Assembly (NCBI GenBank): GCA_050486285.1
Contig: JBJHCZ010000012.1
Location: 1 to 64,000 of the forward strand
Origin: JAITWN01 sp050486285
Lineage (GTDB): Bacteria; Pseudomonadota; Gammaproteobacteria; SZUA-140
Reading direction: 5' to 3'
DNA: 64,000 nucleotides
The notes under the pieces were generated by a model, which ran no database searches, had not been told where the DNA came from, and saw nothing but the letters and a program-made list of their open reading frames with translations. The translations under genes and the position numbers were made by a program. This document shows positions 45,463-53,925 of the stretch, piece after piece. Every line of letters starts with the position of its first letter. Position 1 is the first letter of the stretch.

Positions 45463-46410
45463 ATGACCCCCGTATTCGACATCGCCGTCGCCGTGCTCCG
45501 GCGCGCGGATGGCCGCGTGCTGCTCACCGATCGTCCTGCCGGCAAGCCCTGGGCCGGCTACTGGGAGTTCCCCGGCGGCAAGGTCGATCCCGGCGAGACC
45601 GTCGATGCCTCGCTCGCGCGTGAGCTCGACGAAGAGCTGGATATCACGCCCACCGTGATCCATCCCTGGATCACCCGTAGCTTTGACTATCCCGAGCGGC
45701 GCGTGCGCCTGCATTGCCGGCGCGTCTGCGCCTGGGACGGCGAGCCGCGCGGGCGCGAAGGGCAGCGCCTCGTCTGGGTCGATCCCGCGGCGCCCGGCGT
45801 AGCGCCATTGCTGCCGGCGAACGACGCGATCCTGCGCGCGCTATGCCTGCCGCCGGTACTCGCGATCACCGCGGCCGCGAAGTTCGGCGAGGCGAATTTC
45901 CTGCGCCGTCTCGATGTCGCGCTGGCCGGCGGCCTGCGTCTGATCCAGGTGCGTGAACCGGATTACAGCGCGACGCAGTTGCGCGCCTTCGCCCGAGAGG
46001 TCGTCACGCGGGCGCGCGCGGTCGGCGCGCGCGTCCTCGTCAATGCCGCAGCGGAGATCGCGCGCGACGCCGGCGCCGACGGCGTCCACTTGTCGTCGGC
46101 GCGGTTGAGGGCGCTCGATGCGGCGCCGGCACAGGGTTTCTGGGGCGCGTCCTGTCATGACGCCGATGAACTCGCGCGCGCGGCGGCACTGGGCGCAAGC
46201 TATGCGCTGCTGTCGCCGGTGCTGCCGACCCCGACCCATCCCGAGGCGACGGGACTCGGCTGGGAACGTTTCGCGGCACTGGCGCAGGATCGCCCGCTGC
46301 CGGTCTATGCCCTCGGCGGCATGACGCCGGCCCTGCTCGATACCGCGATGCATCATGGCGCCCACGGCATCGCGCTCCTCGGCGGCGCCTGGCCCGACCC
46401 GCGGGGGTGA
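45463..46410 (+). CDS. Nudix (MutT) hydrolase fused to a thiamine-phosphate-synthase-like domain
   Basis: A two-domain protein of 315 residues. The N-terminal Nudix domain carries an intact Nudix box (GGKVDPGETVDASLARELDEELDI) in the 8-oxo-dGTPase style of MutT. The C-terminal half, from about 130, is a ThiE-like barrel (LRLIQVREPDYS, LVNAAAEIARDAGADGVHLSS, LLSPVLPTPTHPEATGLGWERF). The fusion is common in gammaproteobacteria; whether the barrel still makes thiamine phosphate is unclear. No Shine-Dalgarno is present and a TATAAT lies six bases upstream. Confidence 0.92.
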   Translation: MTPVFDIAVAVLRRADGRVLLTDRPAGKPWAGYWEFPGGKVDPGETVDASLARELDEELDITPTVIHPWITRSFDYPERRVRLHCRRVCAWDGEPRGREGQRLVWVDPAAPGVAPLLPANDAILRALCLPPVLAITAAAKFGEANFLRRLDVALAGGLRLIQVREPDYSATQLRAFAREVVTRARAVGARVLVNAAAEIARDAGADGVHLSSARLRALDAAPAQGFWGASCHDADELARAAALGASYALLSPVLPTPTHPEATGLGWERFAALAQDRPLPVYALGGMTPALLDTAMHHGAHGIALLGGAWPDPRG

Positions 46411-46457
46411 CTCGCGGGAGGCCGCCGGGTCGTGTATCATTGCCTGTTCAATTCTCC

Positions 46458-46551
46458 GGAGAGATGGCCGAGTCGGTCGAAGGCGCTCCCCTGCTAAGGG
46501 AGTATGGGGTCAAAAACTCCATCGAGGGTTCGAATCCCTCTCTCTCCGCCA
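46458..46551 (+). tRNA. tRNA-Ser (GCU)
   Basis: Class II tRNA with acceptor stem GGAGAGA/TCTCTCC, anticodon loop CTGCTAA (anticodon GCT), long variable arm, T loop TTCGAAT and encoded CCA. A TATCAT (46435-46440) upstream may be its -10. Confidence 0.97.
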
Positions 46552-46564
46552 TTCCTTCGATGGC

Positions 46565-47230
46565 TCATTCACCCACCGCTGCGAGGCAGCCGGGATCATC
46601 GTTGCGGGGATTGTTGACCCGTTTCGAAACCGCTCGGATATCAATTTCGCCGCGCCAGGGGGCGAGCAGCGGCAGCAGGCAGTCACGGTCGCGGATCACG
46701 GGGTCCAGCCACAGGTCGTAGTCGGCGGCGTCAAGGATTGCCGGCATGCGGTCGTGGATCGCCCGCATTGCGTCGTTCGCTGCGGTGACGATGATCGTGC
46801 AGGACTCGATGACTTCATCCCCGGTCCACCGTTCCCACAATCCCGCGAACGCGAACGGTTCTCCGTGTGGTAACCCGATCCGGTACGGTTGCTTGCCGTT
46901 GGTCTGCCGCCATTCGTAGAATCCGGTCGCCGGGATCAGGCAGCGACGTGAGCGGAATGCCGATCGGTATGCAGGCTTCTCGGCGACCGTTTCCGCGCGC
47001 GCGTTGATCGTGCTGTATTTCGTTGCCGGTTCTCTCGACCATGCCGGGATCAGGCCCCAGCGCAGCAAGCACGCCGCGCGCTCGCCGTCCTCCTGGCGGA
47101 TTGAGGCAATCTGCTGTGAAGGCGCGATGTTGTAGCGGGGCGCGAGCGCGTCGAAGATCACCGTGTCACGGGTCACACCAAATGTCGCGGCGAGCGATCC
47201 GGGCCTGTCAAGATAGAATCTTCCGCACAT
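46565..47230 (-). CDS. yedK: SOS response-associated peptidase (HMCES/YedK family)
   Basis: Forms a thiazolidine cross-link with abasic sites in single-stranded DNA to protect them. The catalytic Cys2 follows the initiator (MCGRFYLD), with INARAETVAEKPAYRSAF, GFYEWRQ and AIHDRMPAIL as the other active-site motifs. 221 residues from ATG 47230; the residues upstream in frame would block the required N-terminal Cys. Convergent with the tRNA-Ser. Confidence 0.94.
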   Translation of the reverse strand: MCGRFYLDRPGSLAATFGVTRDTVIFDALAPRYNIAPSQQIASIRQEDGERAACLLRWGLIPAWSREPATKYSTINARAETVAEKPAYRSAFRSRRCLIPATGFYEWRQTNGKQPYRIGLPHGEPFAFAGLWERWTGDEVIESCTIIVTAANDAMRAIHDRMPAILDAADYDLWLDPVIRDRDCLLPLLAPWRGEIDIRAVSKRVNNPRNDDPGCLAAVGE

Positions 47231-47262
47231 GGTCTGTTCCGCGTGGCGATTCGCGCCTCGTA

Positions 47263-48993
47263 TCACCCGGGGAGCCGGGCATGCAGGATCTCGAGCAACC
47301 GCCGCGGATCGACCGGTTTCGCGAGCGTTTCCGTGATGCCTGCAGCGGCGAGGGTACGCGGGTCGATACCTTCGAGATAGGCCGAGTAGAGCACGACCGG
47401 GAGATTCGCGCGCAGTTCGTGCATCCTTCGCGCGAGATCGAGACCGCCGAGCCGCGGCATGGTCTGGTCGGTGATGACGAGGTCAAACGCGTCCGGCGCC
47501 GCGCGAAACCGTTCCCATGCCTCGACGCCGCCCGGGACGAGCGTAACCTCGAGACTCCGGTATTCGAGCAACTCGCGCATGAACTCGCCGACCGAAGTAT
47601 CGTCCTCGACGACCAGTACCCGGCCGCGCAGGCGAGTCTGCAGTGTATCGGCGCGCGTGTCTTCACCGACCGCTAACTCGCCGCTGGCATCGCCCGCGAA
47701 CACCGGCATCAGGATCCGGAATACTGCACCGGTCCCGGGTGCAGTGTCGACGAGGATATGCCCGCCATGCTCGTGGACGATGCCGTGCACCGTCGCGAGT
47801 CCCATGCCGCTGCCCTTGCCGACCTCCTTGGTGCTGAAGAACGGCTCGAACATCCGGTCGATGATCGCGGGGTCTATTCCGGGACCGCAGTCCGACACCG
47901 ATAATATGACCAGTTCACCGTTGACCGGCGCGCGGCACGATACGCACGCAGCGTCCGTGATCGCGGAGCGCGCGGCGTCGATGCGGATCGTGCCGGCGCC
48001 GCTCATCGCGTCGCGGGCGTTGATGCAGAGGTTCAGCAGGATCTGGTCGACATGCACCGGATCAATCACCACCGCGGGCAGATCATTGGCGATTACGGTG
48101 TCGAGCTCGATCGTCGTCGGCAGCGTTGAGCGCAGCAAGCGGATCGATTCGCGTAGACGGGCGGCGAGGTCGAGCGGACGTGCCTCGCCGCGCCCGCCGC
48201 GGCTGAAGGTCAGCATCTGCCGGATCAGGTCGCGCGCGCGTTCACAGGACAATTGCGCCTGGTCGAGATGACGGCGCAGGCGCGGGTCAGACCCGGTCGC
48301 CTCGCGTTCCGCGGCCAGCGTGATATGCCCCATGACGCTGGTCAGGATATTGTTGAAGTCGTGCGCAATGCCGCCGGTCAGGTGGCCGATCGCCTCCATC
48401 TTCTGTGCCTGCCTGAGTTGCGCCTCGAGACGGCCGCGGCGTTCGTCGGCGCGCTTCTGCTCGATTGCGCCGGTGACACGCGCGGCGAAGATCTTCAGCA
48501 TCGACTCGATCAGCGGCACATCGTGCATCGCGCCGCGCGACAGCACGGCGAGCAGCCCGAGTGGTTGGTGTTCCGTGTCGTAGAGCGGGAAGGCCGCGTA
48601 GGTCTCGATCGAAAGCTCCGGCAGCATCGCATCGCTGGGGAAACGTTGGAGCAGGTCGCCCGAGTAGTAACGAAACTCCTGGCCGACGACCTGTTCGCAG
48701 GGCGTGCCTGCGAGTTCGTAGTCGACGTTCGATGCGATGGCGTCGTCGATCACCAGCGCGAGCGTGCGCATCAGCGGCGGATCGTGGCTCGCATAGACCG
48801 CGATGAAGGCGATATCGGCGCCGAGGATCGCGGTCAGGTGATGGAGCAGGTCGGCGAGGATGCGATCGCCGCCGACGCGCGAGACCGCGAGTGCGGCGCG
48901 GCTGAGCGCCGACACGGTGCGGTCGCGGGCCTCGGCATCGGTCTCGCCCTCAGCGGGGTTGCCGGCGGGTGTTGCGGGTCGTCGATCGTTCAT
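47263..48993 (-). CDS. Hybrid sensor histidine kinase with GAF and receiver domains
   Basis: A cytoplasmic kinase of 576 residues without transmembrane segments. Order: a GAF-like sensor (about 25-195), a short coiled coil, HisKA with the phospho-accepting His in GGIAHDFNNILTSVM (about 222), HATPase (LCINARDAMSG, DCGPGID, GKGSGMGLATVHGIV) and a C-terminal receiver (VLVVEDD, Asp in LVITDQTMPRL). An insert CVSCRAP within the ATPase domain places two cysteines close together. An OmpR-family regulator is encoded 73 bp upstream on the same strand, so the two probably form a phosphorelay. Confidence 0.9.
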   Translation of the reverse strand: MNDRRPATPAGNPAEGETDAEARDRTVSALSRAALAVSRVGGDRILADLLHHLTAILGADIAFIAVYASHDPPLMRTLALVIDDAIASNVDYELAGTPCEQVVGQEFRYYSGDLLQRFPSDAMLPELSIETYAAFPLYDTEHQPLGLLAVLSRGAMHDVPLIESMLKIFAARVTGAIEQKRADERRGRLEAQLRQAQKMEAIGHLTGGIAHDFNNILTSVMGHITLAAEREATGSDPRLRRHLDQAQLSCERARDLIRQMLTFSRGGRGEARPLDLAARLRESIRLLRSTLPTTIELDTVIANDLPAVVIDPVHVDQILLNLCINARDAMSGAGTIRIDAARSAITDAACVSCRAPVNGELVILSVSDCGPGIDPAIIDRMFEPFFSTKEVGKGSGMGLATVHGIVHEHGGHILVDTAPGTGAVFRILMPVFAGDASGELAVGEDTRADTLQTRLRGRVLVVEDDTSVGEFMRELLEYRSLEVTLVPGGVEAWERFRAAPDAFDLVITDQTMPRLGGLDLARRMHELRANLPVVLYSAYLEGIDPRTLAAAGITETLAKPVDPRRLLEILHARLPG

Positions 48994-49066
48994 ATCGATC
49001 AGTCTAGCCCCGGTCTTGTCGTCGCGCAGCCATCGTTACCCGCCCGCAACGATTGAAACGATCCGG

Positions 49067-49789
49067 TTACAATCCCGCAGCGGCGGGTACGAACATGTAG
49101 CCGGCGCCGCGGATCGTGCGTATCACGCCGGGTTTGTCGGGGTCGGGTTCAATCTTGCGCCGCAGGCGCGCGATGCGGATGTCGATCGAGCGGTCGAACG
49201 GCTCCCATTCACGGTTGCGGGTCAGGGTCAGCAATTCGTCGCGCGACAGCACCCGGTTCGGGTGCGTCACGAACACCTTGAGCAGGTCGAACTCCATCGC
49301 GGTCAGCGGGATCTCGTTGCCTGCAGTGTCGAGCAGGCGGCGGGCATCGAGATCGAGCACGCAACGGCCGACCGTGGTCGTGCGGGCCGTCCCGCTATCG
49401 GGCGCGCCCTCGCGTGTGCGCAGGCGCCGCATCACGCTGCGTACGCGTGCGCGCAGCTCGCGCGGATCGAACGGCTTGGTGACATAGTCATCGGCGCCAA
49501 CCTCGAGGCCGACGACGCGATCGACCAGGTCGCCGGCGCCGGTGACCATGATGATACCGACCGGGTAGCGTTCGCGCAGGAAGCGGGCGAGGCTCAGGCC
49601 GTCCTCACCGGGGAGATGGAGGTCGAGCAGCACGACATCCGGCAGCTTGTCCGCGATACACGCCCGCATCGCCTGGCCGCAGTCGCACAGCGCGACCTCG
49701 AAGCCGTGCCCCGAGAGATAGTCGCCGAGCATGCCGCGAACGTCGGCATCGTCCTCGACGATCAGTATCCGTCCCTCATCAGACACCAT
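49067..49789 (-). CDS. OmpR-family response regulator
   Basis: 240 residues: receiver domain with phosphorylatable Asp in DVVLLDLHLPGEDG, Thr in IIMVTGAGD and Lys in DYVTKPFDP, then a winged helix (LTAMEFDLLKVFVTHPNRVLSRDELL, RSIDIRIARLRRKIEPDPDKPGVIRTIRGAGYMF). It is divergent from the MddA-like gene, and 10-bp tandem repeats sit between the two, a layout expected for an OmpR-type operator. Confidence 0.94.
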   Translation of the reverse strand: MVSDEGRILIVEDDADVRGMLGDYLSGHGFEVALCDCGQAMRACIADKLPDVVLLDLHLPGEDGLSLARFLRERYPVGIIMVTGAGDLVDRVVGLEVGADDYVTKPFDPRELRARVRSVMRRLRTREGAPDSGTARTTTVGRCVLDLDARRLLDTAGNEIPLTAMEFDLLKVFVTHPNRVLSRDELLTLTRNREWEPFDRSIDIRIARLRRKIEPDPDKPGVIRTIRGAGYMFVPAAAGL

Positions 49790-49830
49790 TGCTCTCCGCC
49801 CGATCCGGTGCGCTCATTATAGACCCGGCC

Positions 49831-49880
49831 GGATACAAACGGATACACACTGTTACCGCCCCGACATCATCCCGTTACCG
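49831..49880. promoter_or_regulatory. Tandem 10-bp repeats, candidate OmpR-type operator
   Basis: GGATACAAAC and GGATACACAC lie head to tail at 49831-49850, followed by TGTTACCG (49851) and CGTTACCG (49873), 22 bp apart. OmpR-family dimers bind tandem half-sites spaced one helical turn, so these are candidate sites for the adjacent regulator. The segment 49790-49961 holds no gene. Confidence 0.5.
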
Positions 49881-49961
49881 GCGCCCCGTAGTCTCCTACC
49901 CGTGGACGCGAAGACCGCTGCGGTCCCGCGAATCCCGGAAACCCACAGAGGAGGCACCGAC

Positions 49962-50717
49962 ATGAAACGCATTTCGATATTGATCTACGGGGTGATCAGC
50001 TACGCGATCTTCTTCGGCACGTTCCTGTACGCCGCCGGCTTCGTCGGTAATCTCGGCGTGCCGAAGTCGATCGATTCCGCGCCGGTTTCGTCGCTCGGTT
50101 ACGCGCTGCTGGTGAATCTCGGCCTGCTTGGCCTGTTCGCGGTACAGCACAGTGTGATGGCGCGACCTGCCTTCAAGCGCTGGTGGACGCGCATCGTGCC
50201 GAAGCCGGCCGAGCGTAGCACCTATGTATTGTTTTCGAGTCTCGCGCTGATTGCGCTGTTCGCGTTCTGGCAGCCGATCGGTGTCGTCGTCTGGTCGGTA
50301 TCTGATCCAGCCGCGCAGATCGTGTTGTACAGCCTGTTCGTGTTCGGCTGGACGCTGGTGCTGGTGTCGACGTTTCTGATCAATCACTTCGACCTGTTCG
50401 GCCTGCGCCAGGTCTGGCTGTATTTCCGTGGCCGCGAGTACACGCCGCTGGCGTTCCGCACGCCGGGTCCGTACCGGCTGATGCGCCACCCGCTGTATGT
50501 CGGCTGGCTGATCGCATTCTGGGCGACGCCGGTGATGACTGTTGCGCATCTCGTGTTCGCGCTCATGACCACCGCGTACATCCTGATCGCGATTCGACTC
50601 GAAGAGCGCGACCTGGTCGATGCGCACCCGGAGTATGAGGCCTATCGCAAGACAGTTCCGATGCTGGTTCCGCGTGTTGGTGGCAGGACCACAGACCGCC
50701 GGACTGCGCAATCCTGA
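49962..50717 (+). CDS. mddA: Methanethiol S-methyltransferase-like membrane protein
   Basis: A 251-residue integral membrane protein of the NnrU/isoprenylcysteine-methyltransferase superfamily with five or six helices. The block PYRLMRHPLYVGWLIAFW, then TAYILIAIRLEERDLVDAHPEYEAY, is the SAM-binding and catalytic region; the overall sequence matches the MddA group that methylates methanethiol to dimethyl sulfide. ATG 49962 follows a GAGGAGG SD. NnrU-like function is the alternative. Likely controlled by the divergent two-component regulator. Confidence 0.75.
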   Translation: MKRISILIYGVISYAIFFGTFLYAAGFVGNLGVPKSIDSAPVSSLGYALLVNLGLLGLFAVQHSVMARPAFKRWWTRIVPKPAERSTYVLFSSLALIALFAFWQPIGVVVWSVSDPAAQIVLYSLFVFGWTLVLVSTFLINHFDLFGLRQVWLYFRGREYTPLAFRTPGPYRLMRHPLYVGWLIAFWATPVMTVAHLVFALMTTAYILIAIRLEERDLVDAHPEYEAYRKTVPMLVPRVGGRTTDRRTAQS

Positions 50718-50759
50718 TCCATGATTATCAACCACCTGTCAACAACAGAGGAGAGTGCC

Positions 50760-51062
50760 ATGAACCTTTACATCATTCGTCGCCGCGCTGCGTGGAAGTC
50801 CCCGTCTGAACTCGAGCAGGCAGCGGCCAGGTCACGTCTGGTCGGCAACATCGAGATGCCGGATCGCGTGCGCTGGATCCGCAGCTATGTCGTCCAGGAA
50901 GACGACGGCACACTCGGCACCTTGTGCATCTACGAGGCCGTCAACGGCGCTGCGATTCGTGAGCATGCACGCCGCGCAGGCCTGCCGGCCGACGAGATCA
51001 CGCCGGTCGCCCGCACCGTGATCGTCCGCGACGATCCGGTCGAGCGCAGCAAGGTCGCGTAG
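50760..51062 (+). CDS. DUF4242 family protein
   Basis: A 100-residue small protein of the DUF4242 family, a ferredoxin-like fold of unknown role; one member (SCO4226) binds nickel. Family features seen: MNLYIIRR start, ARSRLVGNIEMPDRVRWIRSYV, LCIYEAVNGAAIREHARRAGLPADEI. ATG 50760 follows GAGGAGAG. It lies 42 bp after the MddA-like gene and is probably cotranscribed, though nothing links the functions. Confidence 0.82.
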   Translation: MNLYIIRRRAAWKSPSELEQAAARSRLVGNIEMPDRVRWIRSYVVQEDDGTLGTLCIYEAVNGAAIREHARRAGLPADEITPVARTVIVRDDPVERSKVA

Positions 51063-51070
51063 GGAAGGAT

Positions 51071-51098
51071 GGGCCGCCGGCATCCTGGCCGGCGGCCC
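51071..51098 (+). terminator. Strong hairpin after the DUF4242 gene
   Basis: An 11-bp perfect stem GGGCCGCCGGC and its complement with a 6-nt loop, starting 8 bases after the stop codon. There is no T-tract behind it (GATTATCTG), so it may stabilise the 3' end or assist Rho-dependent termination. Confidence 0.55.
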
Positions 51099-51265
51099 GA
51101 TTATCTGAAGAGGTGATGTTCGCGCTGACCGCATTCGCCCGGGTAATTGATATGTACTTTACCGCACAGAGGATCTCGCCACGGGGGGTAATACTGAACT
51201 CGTTGCAGCAACAGGTGAAAGCAATGCTGCTTTCCATATCAGTGATACAGAACGGGAAGAAACCT

Positions 51266-51634
51266 ATGATAAATCGATTCGTCATCAGCTGTATTTTGTC
51301 CGCCGCCATTGTGGTTTCTCCCATGACCTTGCACGCAGACATGGTTGGCACACAGCAACTACTCGATCAGGATGAGCGCAGCTCCCGGGTCGAACTGGTG
51401 GAGACCTTCATGGCTCGCGAAGAGGTTCGCAGCCAGATGGAAGCCATGGGCGTGGATCCGGCCATGGCTGCCGAACGCGTGGCGTCCATGACCGACAGCC
51501 AGCTTCAGCAACTGGCCGCCAATATCCAGAACACGCCTGCTGGCAGCAGCACCATTGGTGTCGTGATCGGTGTCCTTCTAATCCTGCTGCTGCTGGAAAT
51601 ACTCGGCATTACCAACATAACCCATAAAATTTGA
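51266..51634 (+). CDS. PA2779 family small membrane protein
   Basis: 122 residues: an N-terminal signal sequence (FVISCILSAAIVVSPMTLHA), a short helical exported part (VETFMAREEVRSQMEAMGVDPAMAAERVASM) and a C-terminal transmembrane helix (STIGVVIGVLLILLLLEILGI). This is the PA2779 family, always next to a C39-like peptidase gene as here. Function is unknown. ATG 51266 follows GGGAAGAA. Base use is visibly less GC-rich than neighbours. The stop overlaps the TTG start of the next gene. Confidence 0.85.
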   Translation: MINRFVISCILSAAIVVSPMTLHADMVGTQQLLDQDERSSRVELVETFMAREEVRSQMEAMGVDPAMAAERVASMTDSQLQQLAANIQNTPAGSSTIGVVIGVLLILLLLEILGITNITHKI

Positions 51635-52599
51635 AGCATCTGTACATTGTTCTGATCCTGGCCCTCGCTGGCTGCGCCAGCGGGCCACGTCTGCTGGACT
51701 ATAGTTTGCCAGTCGAATCGGTCGAACTCGCCGCCACCCCCTTTTTTCCACAGGCCGAGTACCAGTGCGGGCCTGCGGCTCTGGCAATGGTGCTGGGCGC
51801 CAATGGCCTGGCGGTTACCCCCGATGAACTGACGCCCCAAATCTACCTGCCGGGCCGCAAGGGCAGCCTGCAAGCGGAAATCATTGCTGCGACCCGCCGT
51901 CATGACCGCATACCATATATTTTAGAGGGAAGTCTCGACGACTTGCTTGCCGAAGTCGCGGCCGGCACGCCGGTGCTGGTTATGCAAAACCTGGGTCTTA
52001 GGATATTTCCGCAATGGCATTACGCGGTGCTGATTGGATACGATGCACCCTCGGATACCTTGCTGTTGCGTTCAGGCACCGATGAACGTTTACGCATGAA
52101 CCGGATCCGCTTTCAGGGCACCTGGTCCAGGGCCGGTAACTGGGCCATGGTCGCAGTGTTGCCAGAAAACCCACCGGTCACAGCCCGGATCAATACCTGG
52201 TTGCGGGCCGCCAGTGATTTTGAGGAGTTGGGACAGACACCGCTGGCGGCAATGAGCTATGAGGCCGCGACCCGCCGCTGGCCGGAACACCCTCTCCCTT
52301 GGCAGGCACTGGCCAATACCAGTTATGCCCTGGGGGATCTGCACGCCGCGGAATTGGCTTTGCGCCGCTCACTCGGATTGGCGGAGTCGGTGGCGGGGTA
52401 CAATAACCTGGCGCACATATTGTTGAAGCAGGGCTGTCCGACAGCGGCAGCGGCAGTAATCAGCCGTGCCGAGGCCATGGCGGATGCTGCACCTCTTGGA
52501 GACATATTGGCGCGAACCCGGTTCGCGATTGAAGCAGCGGGCGGTGACAATGCCGATGCATGTCGTGATGACGACGCAGCTATCGCCCTGAACCCCTGA
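51631..52599 (+). CDS. PA2778 family lipoprotein with C39-like cysteine peptidase and TPR
   Basis: 322 residues from a TTG overlapping the preceding stop. An N-terminal lipobox (LALAGC, Cys15) predicts an outer-membrane or periplasmic lipoprotein. The peptidase part has the catalytic Cys46 in QAEYQCGPAALAMVLG and the histidine in FPQWHYAVLIGYD. From about 185 come TPR-like helices (DFEELGQTPLAAMSYEAATRRWPEHPLPWQALA). It is paired with PA2779, presumably its partner or substrate. Codon use is less GC-biased than in neighbouring genes. Confidence 0.87.
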   Translation: MKHLYIVLILALAGCASGPRLLDYSLPVESVELAATPFFPQAEYQCGPAALAMVLGANGLAVTPDELTPQIYLPGRKGSLQAEIIAATRRHDRIPYILEGSLDDLLAEVAAGTPVLVMQNLGLRIFPQWHYAVLIGYDAPSDTLLLRSGTDERLRMNRIRFQGTWSRAGNWAMVAVLPENPPVTARINTWLRAASDFEELGQTPLAAMSYEAATRRWPEHPLPWQALANTSYALGDLHAAELALRRSLGLAESVAGYNNLAHILLKQGCPTAAAAVISRAEAMADAAPLGDILARTRFAIEAAGGDNADACRDDDAAIALNP

Positions 52600-52684
52600 G
52601 CGATATCGATGATGCCGTTTGAGATCGCAGAAACAGCAGGTGAATCACGCTGATAGGCCCATGTGCTACACGGCAGTGGCCGCC

Positions 52685-52713
52685 TTGACACCACAAGCAA
52701 GCCCCCGGATAAT
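52685..52713 (+). promoter_or_regulatory. Promoter of tRNA-Arg
   Basis: Consensus TTGACA (52685-52690), a 17-bp spacer and GATAAT (52708-52713), with a GC-rich discriminator, 21 bp before the tRNA. A strong sigma-70 promoter. Confidence 0.85.
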
Positions 52714-52734
52714 TACCCGCTTTCCCCGCACAAT

Positions 52735-52811
52735 GCGCCCGTAGCTCAGTTGGATAGAGTATCAGGCTACGAACCTGAGGGTCGGGAGTTCGAATCTCTC
52801 CGGGCGCGCCA
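52735..52811 (+). tRNA. tRNA-Arg (ACG)
   Basis: 77 nt including encoded CCA; acceptor stem GCGCCCG/CGGGCGC, anticodon loop CTACGAA (anticodon ACG, read as ICG after deamination), T loop TTCGAAT. It closes the lower-GC islet at 51.1-52.7 kb. Confidence 0.97.
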
Positions 52812-52824
52812 ACTTAATGATTTG

Positions 52825-53781
52825 TCAGGGTTTTTCGGCGTTCCGCTGGGTGGCCGGCACGGCGTGATGCGGTCGCCGGTCGTGCTTTCCCCGCGGTAAC
52901 AGGGTACTGACGATGTCGGTAAACTGATTGCCGGCGTCTCCAATGATGCGCTCTTCACCTTCCGGCCCTGGCGATATGCCCAGCGCCTCCCAGGCGGCGG
53001 TTTCCGTATCCCCGTGATCCTCCGCCCGCTCCAGCAACGCCCCTAACTGCGAGCGGTTCGCGAGCCGGTCGGCGAGATGGAGTATCCATGCCTCGAGCTG
53101 GCTGCCTTCCGCTGCTTCCGGGGCATGGTGATGGCGCACCGCGTCGATGACCGAGGCCTGCATCGACCAGGTCTCGAGCAGCCGGCCGCCGAGGTCTGCA
53201 TGGCTGAAGCCGAAGGCCCGCCGTTCCGCCGCGCACAGATTGTCCTCATTCCCCTGCGCGACCAGGAGCAGGTCCCGCGACTGTGCCGGCGCCTGGTAGA
53301 AACACACGAGACTGCCGACATCATGCAGCAACCCCGCGACGAACATGCGTTCGGGGTGCAGCACCCGGCAGCGCCGCCCGAGTTCACGGGCGAGGATGCC
53401 GCAGAAGATGCTGTGACGCCAGAAGGTGTCCATATTGACGAGCGTCAGGGGGATATTCGAGAAGGAGTGGATCGCGGTGACCGCGATGACCAGGTTGTAG
53501 AGCTCGCGGGTACCCGCGATGGAGATCGCGCGGGACACCGTATCGATCTTCTTCGGGAAGCCGTACAGGGCGCTGTTGACGAGTTTCAGCAGTCGCGCGG
53601 TCAGGTTCGGGTCGTGGCTGATGACCCGGGCGATCTCCGCGGCCGAGCTGTCGGGCGAGCGAGCGAGTTCGAGGATCCTCGCGCTGATCTCCGGGGGTGA
53701 CACGAGGCCCGTGACCTCGCTGACCCAGCGCGCGGCGGTCTCGTCGGGGGATTCTGCGGTGATCCTGTCGGCGGTGTTCAT
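52825..53781 (-). CDS. HDOD domain protein
   Basis: A 318-residue signalling protein with the HDOD fold. Family blocks: ISARILELARSPDSSAAEIARVISHDPNLTARLLKLVNSALYGFPKKIDTVSRAISI-type region (about 32-90, very conserved) and an HD-like LLHDVGSLVCF, HHHAPEAA further on. No output domain is present. HDOD proteins act in c-di-GMP or stress signalling in relatives but the target is unknown. Divergent from the DUF1631 gene. Confidence 0.9.
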   Translation of the reverse strand: MNTADRITAESPDETAARWVSEVTGLVSPPEISARILELARSPDSSAAEIARVISHDPNLTARLLKLVNSALYGFPKKIDTVSRAISIAGTRELYNLVIAVTAIHSFSNIPLTLVNMDTFWRHSIFCGILARELGRRCRVLHPERMFVAGLLHDVGSLVCFYQAPAQSRDLLLVAQGNEDNLCAAERRAFGFSHADLGGRLLETWSMQASVIDAVRHHHAPEAAEGSQLEAWILHLADRLANRSQLGALLERAEDHGDTETAAWEALGISPGPEGEERIIGDAGNQFTDIVSTLLPRGKHDRRPHHAVPATQRNAEKP

Positions 53782-53925
53782 ATCCTGCTTATCGACAGAT
53801 CGCGGCAGCGATCCAGCGCATGGCCGCCGGTCTTGCCGGAATATGTCGTCTGTTTGTGAATGTGTTCATGTATTTGCTGACCGATTTTGGCGATAAAGGA
53901 ATGCGCAGATCAGGGGCAGGGACAG

